Positions 37,474 through 47,707 of a DNA stretch of 64,000 nucleotides are shown one piece after another. Under the pieces are notes generated by a model. That model searched no databases and was not told the origin of the DNA. It saw only the letters and a list, made by a program, of their open reading frames with translations. How positions within the stretch are numbered: position 1 is the first letter of the stretch; the number at the start of each line of letters is the position of its first letter. Origin of the DNA: SZUA-22 sp963751695 (lineage in GTDB: Bacteria; Bacteroidota; Ignavibacteria; Ignavibacteriales; Melioribacteraceae); the NCBI GenBank assembly GCA_963751695.1, contig CAVVVP010000005.1, positions 631,530 to 695,529 on the forward strand. The letters run 5' to 3'. The position numbers were made by a program, and so were the translations under genes.

Positions 37474-38173
37474 TTAATAATAGTAATAAAATCCGATACC
37501 AATCTTTAGGATATTGATTGTAAAGTCACCTGAAAATGAAGACTCGGAAGCACCCACTACTCCATTTTTTTTAGAGTCGCTCCATTCTGCTTTTAAATCC
37601 AGCAATTTCAATTCCAGCTTCAATGCAGAACCCGGCAGATACACGCGCCATTAAACCGGGATAGAAAAGAAGTTCAATTGATTTGCTTTCAGTGTAGACC
37701 CTGGTCAAAATATCATTTGAAACTGTTTCAGTTAATGAGTTCTCAAAAGTTCCGCCGAACTTTATTAAATTAAACACATTAAATATTTTAGCTTTATCAA
37801 GAGACAGATAGTTTTTCATTGTACCATATATCGACCATCCAATTGATTTACTATGCACATTTTCAAGAACATTAGAACTATTTTCCTGTATCCCTTCTTT
37901 ATTTTTGTAACTAAAATTTATCAATGCGCCTAAGGCAAAATTATCTTTAATAAAATAACCTTGATCAAGATTTATGTTAACATTATCATCCGTCCTATCT
38001 TTAATAACGTAAACTAACACGTCCTTATCTTCTGTATTCTTAGTGCCAAAATTAAACGATAATCCAGAATACAAACTACCTTTATTCAGTAGGTCTAATT
38101 TTTCATCTTGACTAAATGTTACACTAGTTACAATTCCTAAGATTATAAGAACAGTTACTATTTTTAATTTCAT
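37474..38173 (-). pseudogene. Outer-membrane beta-barrel protein, frameshifted near the C-terminus
   Basis: A small barrel protein: signal peptide from the Met at 38173 (GGAAAG just before it; ends TFSQD), then alternating beta strands such as SLYSGLSFNFGTKN and NFALGALINFSYKN. The open frame stops at 37571 after FKSRMERL. If one A is removed from the A run at 37591-37594 the frame continues to a stop at 37474-37476 and ends in ILKIGIGFYYYY, a proper barrel C-terminus. So the intact gene is about 233 residues and carries a one-base indel, either real or a sequencing error. Unknown substrate; it follows the GDPD-barrel gene. Confidence 0.7.
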
Positions 38174-38195
38174 ATTCTTTCCATTATTATTAAAT

Positions 38196-40393
38196 CTATA
38201 GCACAAAACTTACTGCAAAATTGAATCCTTCATAGCGCAAAGGGGTTTCTGTTTGAAAAGGCCAGTTCATATTATCTTTGCGCAAAACATAGTAAGCATA
38301 TAAATATCCGGTACGAATTAACATATTAAATATTGGACCAAAAACCGAACTATCGTCTACCCACTTTCCCGCAGCCACATTTAAAGCATTATAACCAACC
38401 TGAGCAATCAGAAAACTTCCGGCCCACTTTAGAAATAAAGTACGTGGATAAATTACCCCAGTTTCATAGTTAAGCGAAAGCTGAAGAGTTGATAAAATAT
38501 CAAGTTTAATTCCGTACAAAACTCTATCACCAAATCTGAATGTATCTTTGTACCTGCCTAATATTTCTTCGTCATTTGACGATATTGGAGTATTTGAATT
38601 ACTACTATATTCGTCCATTTTTGACCAAATTAAGGATTGTGAAATGTATGGAATAAATGATATATGAGGTCCATAATAACCTAGGCCTTCAGTTTGTCCT
38701 ACCCCAAAATGGTAAAACTTAGTTGAAATATCATCTGACTCAGAGTTGCCGATTGCAAACTCACTATTGCTATATGCAAACATTAAATACCATTCATTAA
38801 GCAGAGCATTGGATTTTGAAAATTTATCAAGCTCACTCCTGCCTAACTTTAATTCGATTTTCCCTGCATTTGCAAAACTGCCATTTAAATCATTATTGCT
38901 AAACTTTTTCATTCCGTAACTTAATTCTATAAGATTTCTTGATTGAAACCAGAACTCTGTTAAATATTGTTTATAAACTCTTTTATATATTGGATTTTTA
39001 TACTTTATTAAAATTTCATCTCTCGATGGGAGTTTAATATTTTCTTCCTTTGCATATCTCAAATTTTGCAGCGCAAATTGATAATAAGGAACATCACATA
39101 AAATAAAATCCGGATAAAAACTATTTTCACGCAGAAAATTGAGTCTATCTTCTTTTGCGAAAGTCCACATACAAACTTTATAATCTAAACTTTTTGCATT
39201 ATTCATTACTTTTTCAATCTGGTCTAAACTAGTATCAACAGATTTAAATGCTAAGACCCAATTTGAACCAAAAGAAATAGTATTATGCGACTTTCTTTGC
39301 AAACCCACGGCTTCCGGGAAATATTTGTCTAATTCTTCAACAGGTTCTGTTCCTATAGAACCTTCGAGGGCAATATCAGAATATGGACAAAGATCTTTAA
39401 ATATTTTCGCGGTACTTTCAGCCCTGGTTAAAAAAAGCACCTTCTTTTGTCTTTCAATTGAGAGACCTTCAAAATCGTATTTTGCCGCAGCAAGGATATT
39501 TTCATCAGAATCGGGTTTAACATCAACTACAAAAGTTTTTAAGCGCGGGTCATCAATAAAATGATAAAAGACATCATAAAGAGGTTTCATTGGGGCTGCG
39601 ATAAAAGCTTCAGCGGCTGTCGCCTTATTTTCAGGAATCGCGGCACTTTTTAAGACCAGCGCATTTTCAAATTCTGATATATTTTTATCTCTAACAAAAC
39701 CTCGTAGAGTTGTTGCGGCACTCAAATCTTCATCGTGGCTTATCATAAACCTTTTATCTTTGGTGACTCTTACATCAAGTTCAAATCCTTTATAGCCCGA
39801 TACTAAAGCCGTTTCAAATCCGGGGAATGTATTAGCTGGGAAAATTCCATCTGAATTATTAGGAGGCTGATAACAGACACCACGATGTGCAATCGGTATT
39901 GTTTTAAGTGGTCTATCAACTAATTGATTACCATAGAATTTAAATTCAAATTCGAGTTTTTCTCCGGTATTTGTGACAACTTGTGAAAAAAGTTTAGTTT
40001 CTGTAATTATACTGAATATTATTTCACCACTTTTCTCCTCATCAACCGCATCATACCAATAGTAGACATTTTCACCCTTGACAAGTTTTGTCCTTATATA
40101 ATTATTAGGCAAGAACGAACCTTTAATTCCACTAAAATATTTTCCATCTTCCAAAAAATCAGCTTTATAGAGATATGTCTAAATTCCCCCAAAAATTCAT
40201 TACCAATAGTATCTGAGGGAATACCATTGTCAGTTTCATAAACAGAATAATAACCGGTTTGAATTTGTGGAAGTTCATCCATGTATGGAGGAAAATCGAG
40301 AAGTATCTTTCTACTTGAACAAGAAAATAGACTTAAGATAACACAGATAGAAATTATTACTTTAATTATATTTATTGAATTATATAATTTCAA
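38196..40393 (-). pseudogene. Lipoprotein with glycerophosphodiester phosphodiesterase domain and C-terminal barrel-like region, one frameshift
   Basis: Two overlapping frames make one gene. The first (from 40393, TTG start) codes a lipoprotein signal ending LFSC and runs to GEFRHIS; the second frame carries on with YKADFLEDGKYFSGIKG. One base seems to be missing near 40165-40172. The middle part is a GDPD domain (about 175-430 of the joined protein) with IAHRG, PANTFPGFETAL, FELDVRVTKD and MISHDED, the metal and catalytic residues. The last 250 residues have alternating strands ending FNFAVSFVL, like an outer-membrane barrel. Such a fusion is unusual. GDPDs split glycerophosphodiesters from lipids. 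Confidence 0.7.
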
Positions 40394-40541
40394 ATTTTTA
40401 TTCTAATTAATAGTTTTTTTTGGTTGTGCAACCTATGTCTAATTCCTTTCATTCCATCACCATCGCCTCTTTGCAATGCCATATAATCAACTCCGATATT
40501 TACTGAACTAATTGTAGCCCCTATAAAACAAAGATTGTCTG
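40390..40541 (-). pseudogene. Possible 3' remnant of a lost gene
   Basis: On the minus strand about 50 codons read SDNLCFIGATISSVNIGVDY followed by MALQRGDGDGMKGIRH and a stop whose bases overlap the TTG start of the GDPD gene. The composition and the stop-start overlap look like real coding. Upstream the frame falls apart, so only the 3' end survives. The remaining bases to 40750 hold no clear feature. Confidence 0.35.
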
Positions 40542-40750
40542 AAATCCTAAAAAAACATTGGCAATAAAATTAGAGTCAGGGCACTATGTATGTAAAATTA
40601 TATCCCCAAATGATACCCACTTTAATCCTTAAAAGTACTAATCACCAAAACAATAATACTATCTTACCAACCAGAGTTTATTATTTAGTTTCAATTTTAC
40701 TTTTTCATTCCTAACTTAATTTTCAGTCAATATTTTCATACCGAAAAAAA

Positions 40751-41482
40751 TTATAATTTTAGAAATTGAGGTGAAAATATTACTACACCAATCTCAAAAC
40801 CGGCTGCTTGTGTGCCATTAATTGCTGAACCATAACTAATTGCCGGAACTACAGTATCATTTGGTTCCCAGCGAATTCCAAACTTATATTTCGGCTCTGA
40901 ATATAGCTCACCAGCAGTGCCATAGTACTCGCCTACAATGGCACTTTGTGGGATAATCTTATAGATTGCCAGTCTGGTAGAATATGTAAATCCCCAAGCT
41001 GTTTTTTTATTATTGCCATAATCAAAATCAACTGTACCTCCTGGCATAATATCCCAAGATAACGTGTTCTCAAAAAAAGGAATTGTTATTGGGACTGCAG
41101 TCCATAAATTTGTATGGCGATCAAGGAATTGTGATTGATTGTAATACCCTGGTGATTTACCATAACCTAAAAATGCCGCAAATCCACCAGTTTTTTCTGA
41201 ATTTTCGTAAAACATATATTTAAAGTAAAAAGTTGTGGAAAAATGTTGCGGCAGATTTAGCTCTTTTTTTTCCCAATATAGATTTGCTTGTACAAAGAAC
41301 TCCCAATTCTGAATTAAAGCAAATGAGTTAATAAATGTGGCATTTCGTTCTCCTACAGTCAAACAAATTGTACTAGTTCCATGCGGCATTGTAAGGTAAT
41401 TATCAGTATTAAACTGCTGAGCTAGTCCCGAGCAGAATAATAGAAATAATAAAATTATCGTAAAAATACATTTTGATTTCAA
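40751..41482 (-). CDS. Outer-membrane beta-barrel protein, unknown function
   Basis: A 243-residue protein with signal peptide (ends GLAQQ) and alternating aromatic strands throughout, for example NWEFFVQANLYWEKKEL and KYKFGIRWEPND, and a C-terminal strand FEIGVVIFSPQF. These traits fit an outer-membrane barrel of about 10-12 strands. I do not recognise the family. It starts 17 bases after the DcaP-like porin gene, so the two are surely one transcript and may work together in uptake. Confidence 0.7.
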   Translation of the reverse strand: MKSKCIFTIILLFLLFCSGLAQQFNTDNYLTMPHGTSTICLTVGERNATFINSFALIQNWEFFVQANLYWEKKELNLPQHFSTTFYFKYMFYENSEKTGGFAAFLGYGKSPGYYNQSQFLDRHTNLWTAVPITIPFFENTLSWDIMPGGTVDFDYGNNKKTAWGFTYSTRLAIYKIIPQSAIVGEYYGTAGELYSEPKYKFGIRWEPNDTVVPAISYGSAINGTQAAGFEIGVVIFSPQFLKL

Positions 41483-41498
41483 TTAAACCCTTATTATA

Positions 41499-42899
41499 TC
41501 AAAATTCAAATTTAACCATACACTGTACTCTACTCCCTCTACCTAAAGCATCATTTGTTGTCTTCTGTGTACCCCACATATATTCGATACCAGTAGACAT
41601 CTCATCACTGAGACTATAGAAAAGATTAACATGTCCAATACCACCTTGAGCCAGTGCATACGCATCTCTTGAATCCGGTGTCTCTAACCACCCGTACGCA
41701 TAACCTAGGTTTGAAGAAAACTGCTTATTCCATCGGTGCATAAAACCAACTACAAAGGCAAAAGCGGGCATAGTTTCTAGATTGCCCTGATCGTTTAGTA
41801 CAGCATTTGCGTTACTACCTGCAAAAGCCATAATGTTTTCACCTGATCCTTTACCGTATGAGATATTCCAGGTAAAGAAGTCTTCTTTTCCAATGTATTG
41901 TCTACCACCAAAAACAACAGATGCTTGTAATGCTGTCGCATCAGGTCCGAGGCCTCCGCCATCCCAGCGCAATTGAGCAACTTGAGCTCCAAGCAGTGCT
42001 AATCCGGTTGACCAGTAATAGTCCAATCTTCCTGCTAATAGAGGTAATCCCAAACTGGCTTGCCCAGGCATATCGTTGGGATTTTCGATACCCATAAAGT
42101 CGAGCATTTCTATACCAACTGCAAATTTCCAATTATCGTTTATACGATAATCATAACGTATTTGAGCAGCGCGCCCACCATACAAAGCATCACCGGCAGC
42201 AAAGTCAATGAATATTGTAATAGTTTCAAGAAAAGAAATGGTAGTCCAGGTTTGTCCAATAGTAAAATTACCAGCTGTTATGTAAGCATGACGTAGTCTG
42301 AATTGACTGCCTGAAGTCCAGAAATCACCTTCAATAAAAACTCTTAATGGAAGAGCATCTTGAGCCACCCTTCGCACATCAATATTAAATCTTGTTTCCT
42401 TAGCAAAAGCATTAAAATACCCGCTATTTTCGTGTTCCGGTGTTCCTTCTACCGGTATGGTCGACAATAAAAATTGAGTCCGATCACTAGTTCCAGTTAT
42501 ATCATATAGAAAATCTGTTTTTACATAACCACCAATTTTCATTCTAAACTTTGTACCGAACATTGGCCATGAGCCAAGAAACTCGGAGGCAACAAGATCA
42601 CTGCCGGAAAGCGGTACAATATTTTGATCCCGTAAATCCTGCTTTGGAATTTGCTCAAGTCCTTTTGCTGTGCTATCCGATTCAAATTCTGGCGTAAGTT
42701 TTTGTTGTACAACAACACTATCACCCTCAAGATCAGCTAATCGCAATTCCAACTCATCAATTTTACTCAGTTTTTGTTTGAGCTGGTTGATTTCATTTTT
42801 TAATGAATCTATTTCCTGTGCATGGACAGTTGTTGCTAATAAACAAACCACAAAGAAGCAAAACAGATGTAATGGTTTATGTTTCATTAAAATCTCCAT
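41499..42899 (-). CDS. DcaP-type trimeric outer-membrane porin
   Basis: A 466-residue porin of the DcaP family. After the signal peptide (ends VHAQE) comes a short coiled coil (about 28-58; IDSLKNEINQLKQKLSKIDE) that joins three subunits, then the barrel with the family-typical KFRMKIGGYVKTDFLYD, FNIDVRR and TWTTISFLETITIF. The C-terminus ends in MVKFEF. In other bacteria DcaP proteins let in dicarboxylates or beta-lactamase inhibitors. Here it is preceded by hydrolases of peptide- or amide-like substrates and followed by another barrel gene; small anionic or peptide-like solutes are likely cargo (inference). Confidence 0.85.
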   Translation of the reverse strand: MEILMKHKPLHLFCFFVVCLLATTVHAQEIDSLKNEINQLKQKLSKIDELELRLADLEGDSVVVQQKLTPEFESDSTAKGLEQIPKQDLRDQNIVPLSGSDLVASEFLGSWPMFGTKFRMKIGGYVKTDFLYDITGTSDRTQFLLSTIPVEGTPEHENSGYFNAFAKETRFNIDVRRVAQDALPLRVFIEGDFWTSGSQFRLRHAYITAGNFTIGQTWTTISFLETITIFIDFAAGDALYGGRAAQIRYDYRINDNWKFAVGIEMLDFMGIENPNDMPGQASLGLPLLAGRLDYYWSTGLALLGAQVAQLRWDGGGLGPDATALQASVVFGGRQYIGKEDFFTWNISYGKGSGENIMAFAGSNANAVLNDQGNLETMPAFAFVVGFMHRWNKQFSSNLGYAYGWLETPDSRDAYALAQGGIGHVNLFYSLSDEMSTGIEYMWGTQKTTNDALGRGSRVQCMVKFEF

Positions 42900-42964
42900 T
42901 ATGTAGTTTTTATCTAAATTTTAGGTTTAATAGAATATTTAAAAATTTTTATTTAATACAAAAG

Positions 42965-42989
42965 AGATGTTACTAGAAACATAACATCT
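42965..42989 (-). terminator. Hairpin between the serine hydrolase and DcaP-like genes
   Basis: Eight paired bases (AGATGTTA / TAACATCT) around a 9-base loop lie 33 bases after the stop of the serine hydrolase gene, flanked by A and T runs on both sides. It can act as a weak terminator in either direction and may lower expression of the downstream porin genes. Confidence 0.5.
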
Positions 42990-43021
42990 TTTTAACTTTA
43001 TGATCTTATAAAAATGCTAAT

Positions 43022-44398
43022 TTATTCACCAGCTAAATATTTTGCGGCTCTTCTTAAATAACCAGGCATTTTATCCTCACCGTAAGGAGGAATATAACCG
43101 TTGGTTGAAAAGTATACTCCTACAAAATCACGTTCAGGATCAATATAAATACCTTGACCAACATTACCATGTTTCCATAATGCACCATCTTTAAATACAG
43201 CATCAAACTGAAAAGAATTCATCCAAGGCTCTTCACCAAAATCTTCAATAAGACCTTTGTATTTAGCTCCGGCAACAAAAGCATCTCTACTTCCTGCAGT
43301 TTGTAGTCTTTTTAATACTTTTTCACTTACCACTGGTCCCACAGCTGCTTTTTCCCAGCTTGGGGTAAACAGCATTCCGAATCTGCCAAAATCTTCTAAC
43401 GTTGTTGAAAGCAATCCGTGTGCTACAGATGTACCATCAGGAGTCAAGTGGTGTAACATAGCTCTGCGAGCGGTCATTTTACCCCAAACTCGATCTTCAA
43501 AAAGGTTTGCCCATGTTTTATTTTCAATACGTTCTGCAATTACAATAAAAATTTGAGTTACAGCAGATGAATAACGAAATCTTTCACCTGGTTTTTCACC
43601 TTCAATTGGTTGAGCTTCCTTTAAAATATTTAGCCAATTTTCAACCTTACCATCATCAGGATTTGGGAAACCGAACTCTGCGCTAAAAAATCGAACAATA
43701 ATAGAAGTAGGATCTATAATCGCATCCAAAGTTTCTTCTAATTGAAGCGCAGTTGCCATGTTTGCCGCATCAATCATTTTGATACCATCCCAATATGTTC
43801 CTTTAAATTCAGGCAAGTACTCAACTACTTCTTTTTGCATATCAATCTTACCTTCAGCTTCAAGTTGAGCAATAATTAAACCTACAGTTGATTTTCCAGG
43901 TGACATCCATACGTGAATATCTTCTGGGTTCATTCCAGGATAAGTTTCATAAACTACTTTCCCTTTGTGAATCATTAAAATACCTTGAACCCTATGGTTT
44001 GGATGAACCGAATATTCATCTAATGTTAATTCACCTTCATTTACTTTGAAACTTACTTTTGAACCAATTTCCGAATTTATATTTTTTCCCAATGATTTAT
44101 ATTCTGAATTAGGTGCCGATACAGCAGAAGGAAGTAGTTCACTCAAATGTAAGTTGTAGTAAACTGCATGATCGCCACCCAATTGGTAATGAAAGTTTTC
44201 AAATTTATCACGAGCGTCATTTGCAAAATCAAATGTGAAACCATTTTTAGCATTACTTATTGGAAAAGTAACCGTAGCTCCAGGAACTTCAAGGTATTTT
44301 TTAAGAGGATTATCCTGTGCTATTATTAATGAACTGTAAAGCAAAATTGATAATAATAAAACAGGCCATTTAGTTTTAGTATTTATTATATTTTTCAT
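43022..44398 (-). CDS. Secreted serine hydrolase of the beta-lactamase class C / DD-peptidase fold (copy 1)
   Basis: A 458-residue exported enzyme (signal peptide ends SLIIAQ) with the beta-lactamase-related fold (PF00144). Active-site motifs are SPGK (SxxK, in HVWMSPGKSTVGLI near 165), RYSSAV (YxS/N type, near 278) and KHGNVGQG (HxG type, near 415). The family includes D-aminopeptidases, esterases and carboxypeptidases, so no single reaction can be named. The neighbouring gene is a paralogue of similar length, and two D-aminoacylase-like genes precede them, which suggests action on D-amino-acid or amide compounds. Confidence 0.85.
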   Translation of the reverse strand: MKNIINTKTKWPVLLLSILLYSSLIIAQDNPLKKYLEVPGATVTFPISNAKNGFTFDFANDARDKFENFHYQLGGDHAVYYNLHLSELLPSAVSAPNSEYKSLGKNINSEIGSKVSFKVNEGELTLDEYSVHPNHRVQGILMIHKGKVVYETYPGMNPEDIHVWMSPGKSTVGLIIAQLEAEGKIDMQKEVVEYLPEFKGTYWDGIKMIDAANMATALQLEETLDAIIDPTSIIVRFFSAEFGFPNPDDGKVENWLNILKEAQPIEGEKPGERFRYSSAVTQIFIVIAERIENKTWANLFEDRVWGKMTARRAMLHHLTPDGTSVAHGLLSTTLEDFGRFGMLFTPSWEKAAVGPVVSEKVLKRLQTAGSRDAFVAGAKYKGLIEDFGEEPWMNSFQFDAVFKDGALWKHGNVGQGIYIDPERDFVGVYFSTNGYIPPYGEDKMPGYLRRAAKYLAGE

Positions 44399-44437
44399 AA
44401 ATAATTCTCACTTTCATTTTTACTTGTTGTTTAATAA

Positions 44438-45907
44438 TTATTTTCCAGCCAAAACTTTGGCCGCTTCACGCAAATAACCAGGGGAATGATCAATACCGGC
44501 AACTTTTTCATCGTTTGTTGCTAGACCAAAATAACAACCGCAGAAGTCGCGTTCTGGATCAACATAAATACCTTGACCCATATTTCCGTGTTTGAACATT
44601 GCGCCATCTTTAAAAGCATGATCCCATTGTGCTGTATTGAGGTCTGGAGTTTCTCCAAACCACTTTGTTCCATACTCTTCTTCTGTAGAAGCATGGTAGG
44701 CTTTATGATCACCTAGAGTTTGAATACGTTTGAGTAACTTATCGGAAATAACCTTTTCCTTAGCAACAACATCCCAACTAGGTGTATAAAGTAAAGCATA
44801 TCTAAGCATATCTTCTGGAGTTGTATTAATCATACCTGCTGCTATTGGCGTACCATCAGGAGCTAGTCCTATGATGAACGGATTTCTAGCACCAATTTTT
44901 GACCAAACACGTTCTTTCCATAAATCTTGCCACGGCATTTGAGTTATGTTTTGGACAATAAGAACAAGTACCATAGTAATGGCCGAAGAATACCTAAACC
45001 TATCACCTGGCTGCTCACCAGCAATAGGTTTAGCTTTTTGAACTAATTGCTGCCAATCTCCCTTACCATCAAATACAGCTGTAAAGAAGTTTGAAATCCA
45101 CGAATCGGGATTTATTAGGTTTTCAAATGTTTCCTCCATATCAAGGCCACTGGCCATGTTCATAGCATTTTTTACAGTTATTTTATCCCAGGCAGTACCT
45201 TTTAAATCCGGCACATAGTTTGGGACTGTTTTATCAAAATCCAGTTTCCCATCTTCCCATAACATAGTTGCCAGCAAACTAGCTGTTGTTTTTGATGCCG
45301 ACATCCAAACATGAATATCTGTTGGATTCATGCCAGGATAACATTCAAATACAACTTTCCCCTTATGTGCCATCATCATAGCTTGTACTTGCCGTGGACC
45401 AACTAAATATTCTTTTAGAGTTGGTGTGGTAGTTTTATCATGAGCATTAAAGGTTAAGTTTAACAAATCAGCATTTATGTTGCGTTCCAGCGGGCTAGTC
45501 TTAGAAGGGGGCATTACTACTCTTGATTTGAAAAATGATGGCAAATTCAGGTTGTAATAAATTGATTCATCATTGCCCGACTGCCAATTACGAAAATTGT
45601 AATTTTTAGTAGCTTGTGAAACAAAATCAAGTGGTTGAGGGTTTTTCCACTTAGCCATCGGACTATTTACCTCAAGCGGTTGAAAGCCGGTTGCTAGTGA
45701 TTTAGCTACCGGTTTATTTTTATTTTCTGAGCATGATATTGAGGTAAGTCCAAGCCCGGATATGCCAACAGCTGCTCCAGCAATGGCACTTTTTGTAAGG
45801 AAATCTCTTCGATCCATTCCTTTTGTTCCTGAATCTTGCACAACATCTATTTTTGCCAAGTTATCTGCTTTTGATCTTTTTATTTTTTTATTCATCCTAT
45901 TTTCCAT
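44438..45907 (-). CDS. Tat-exported serine hydrolase of the beta-lactamase class C fold (copy 2)
   Basis: A 489-residue paralogue of the previous protein, with a Tat signal (MDRRDFLTKSAIAGAAV) and a lipobox-like ISC soon after it. Active-site motifs match copy 1: SASK in HVWMSASKTTASLL, RYSSAI and KHGNMGQG. The two share long stretches such as HKGKVVFECYPGMNP (copy 1 has HKGKVVYETYPGMNP), so they arose by duplication, but their export routes differ. The gene precedes copy 1 by about 40 bases. Confidence 0.85.
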   Translation of the reverse strand: MENRMNKKIKRSKADNLAKIDVVQDSGTKGMDRRDFLTKSAIAGAAVGISGLGLTSISCSENKNKPVAKSLATGFQPLEVNSPMAKWKNPQPLDFVSQATKNYNFRNWQSGNDESIYYNLNLPSFFKSRVVMPPSKTSPLERNINADLLNLTFNAHDKTTTPTLKEYLVGPRQVQAMMMAHKGKVVFECYPGMNPTDIHVWMSASKTTASLLATMLWEDGKLDFDKTVPNYVPDLKGTAWDKITVKNAMNMASGLDMEETFENLINPDSWISNFFTAVFDGKGDWQQLVQKAKPIAGEQPGDRFRYSSAITMVLVLIVQNITQMPWQDLWKERVWSKIGARNPFIIGLAPDGTPIAAGMINTTPEDMLRYALLYTPSWDVVAKEKVISDKLLKRIQTLGDHKAYHASTEEEYGTKWFGETPDLNTAQWDHAFKDGAMFKHGNMGQGIYVDPERDFCGCYFGLATNDEKVAGIDHSPGYLREAAKVLAGK

Positions 45908-46051
45908 GTGATTTTAGAATTTATGTTTGCGATCTGGTTCATTTGCAAAATCACAACATTTAATATATGCACCACCAAAATCTTCAGGTACGGTGTAAAC
46001 TTTTTGTGTCAATTACCTTCAGAAATTATTGTTTGATATTTGAACATATTA

Positions 46052-47680
46052 TTAATGTATATCTGGAACTCCACCACCAAAGTCTTCAGGAACAGCGTAA
46101 AATTCTTTGTTCCAACTATCAAGAGTTAAAGGCTTCAACTTACTTTCGGTAACCGGTTCAAAACGAATAGCTTGACCTGGGTTAACAATATCAGGCATAC
46201 ATTTAGAATCTTTAACAACAATAACTCCATTAACCAAAACATAAGGAATACCTGTTGATGGTATAGTACCTTTAGCATAAGTTGCGTTGTCTTTTACATT
46301 TTCAGGGCTAAAGATGGTTATATCAGCAACCATACCTTTTTGCATACGTCCACGCACCTGCATGGCTTTTAAGCCCATTTCACCAAGAGGTTTGGCATAA
46401 TTGTAACTGGTCATTGATACTAGTTGCATTAAAGGAATATTATTATCTTGTCCAAAACGAAGCGTTTTAGCAAAAGACCCGGAAAAACGAGGATGCGTAT
46501 TAGGAAGTTCATCAAAAGGTGTATTTCTATCCAAACCTGTATCTGGAATTAAAGGCATACCATCACTACCAATGGCAACACCCGGCATTTTTAACCAATC
46601 AGCAACTGCTTCTGCAGGCATTTTGTAAACAATAACCGCACGTGTAGGTTCCTTTTTTAGCATTTCGGCGCGGCTTTCTTCAGTATAATATTCCAATGTT
46701 GCCACGTCTTGTACTGTTTCTTCGTATTTATAACCCAATGATTTCACCCAAACTTCAGGCTCTAAAAACACAGCGTTTAAAGCTGTTGAACCAGCTCTAT
46801 AAGGATAAACTTCACCCCAAACATTGTAGCCACGTTCACGCATTTTAACCAGTAACTCATGTACTAAATTATAACCAGGGTTATTAAAATGACACGCGAT
46901 AGCCGGTGCTCCTAATGCAGCCGCATTTGCTAACATTTCCTGTATACCATTTACTTCGGCTACATCATTTCCAGGTGTTCCTCTAAAGTGCATCCCCATT
47001 TGACGACCATATAGACCGGCTAATTTTTGCAATTCATAAATTTCACGCGTTGAAACACCAGCACGCATATATCCAACAGTTGATCCAATACCTATACCAC
47101 CCTGTTGTAAACCTTCATCAATAAGTGATAAAATTTCGTTTCCTTGTTCCATGTTAGGTCTTGTTTTTGTCCATCCAGAACTGAGTCTTGATTTAATCGC
47201 ATCTGGTGTATTTAAGTATTTCCAATCAGAAAAACCATCTAATACTGCTGCACGGGCGAACTCATGAGCTACAGCAACCCCATAATTTAAAGGTACTTTA
47301 CCTTCGCGTTTTTTATAAAACTCATCTACTTTAGGACCATGAGCACCAATTTCTAAATCCATTATAGTGGTACGACCATCACGCAACATCAGGTTGTAGG
47401 CATAGGGTTCCAAGCAATGTTGGTGCCCATCGATAAAGCCTGGGGCTACTACATGATTCCTAGCATCGATAGTTTCTTTTCCAGTAATTACTTCTTCGGT
47501 AATGATGGCAATTTTGCCATCTATAACACCTACATTTCGTACGGCATCAAATTTGGTTTCGGGATCCATTACCCTGCCATTTAAAATAACCACGTCATAA
47601 ATTTGCTGAGCACTTAATTGTGAAAAGCAGATCAGCATTGTTAAGAATGCTGCTAAAATTATTGAATTATTTTTTTTCAT
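46052..47680 (-). CDS. D-aminoacylase-like amidohydrolase (copy 1)
   Basis: A 542-residue member of the amidohydrolase superfamily, similar to N-acyl-D-amino-acid deacylases. A signal peptide (ends LSAQQ) sends it to the periplasm or beyond. The metal-binding HxH is in APGFIDGHQHCLEP (about 80); later ligands probably include the His in MGMHFRGTPGND and in ACHFNNPGYN, and an Asp in IGSDGMPLIPD. The C-terminal beta-sandwich carries GMVADITIFSPENV. D-aminoacylases free D-amino acids from N-acyl forms. It is homologous to the gene just upstream. Confidence 0.85.
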   Translation of the reverse strand: MKKNNSIILAAFLTMLICFSQLSAQQIYDVVILNGRVMDPETKFDAVRNVGVIDGKIAIITEEVITGKETIDARNHVVAPGFIDGHQHCLEPYAYNLMLRDGRTTIMDLEIGAHGPKVDEFYKKREGKVPLNYGVAVAHEFARAAVLDGFSDWKYLNTPDAIKSRLSSGWTKTRPNMEQGNEILSLIDEGLQQGGIGIGSTVGYMRAGVSTREIYELQKLAGLYGRQMGMHFRGTPGNDVAEVNGIQEMLANAAALGAPAIACHFNNPGYNLVHELLVKMRERGYNVWGEVYPYRAGSTALNAVFLEPEVWVKSLGYKYEETVQDVATLEYYTEESRAEMLKKEPTRAVIVYKMPAEAVADWLKMPGVAIGSDGMPLIPDTGLDRNTPFDELPNTHPRFSGSFAKTLRFGQDNNIPLMQLVSMTSYNYAKPLGEMGLKAMQVRGRMQKGMVADITIFSPENVKDNATYAKGTIPSTGIPYVLVNGVIVVKDSKCMPDIVNPGQAIRFEPVTESKLKPLTLDSWNKEFYAVPEDFGGGVPDIH

Positions 47681-47707
47681 TTTTTTCCTCTTCTGTTTTG
47701 AATAAGT

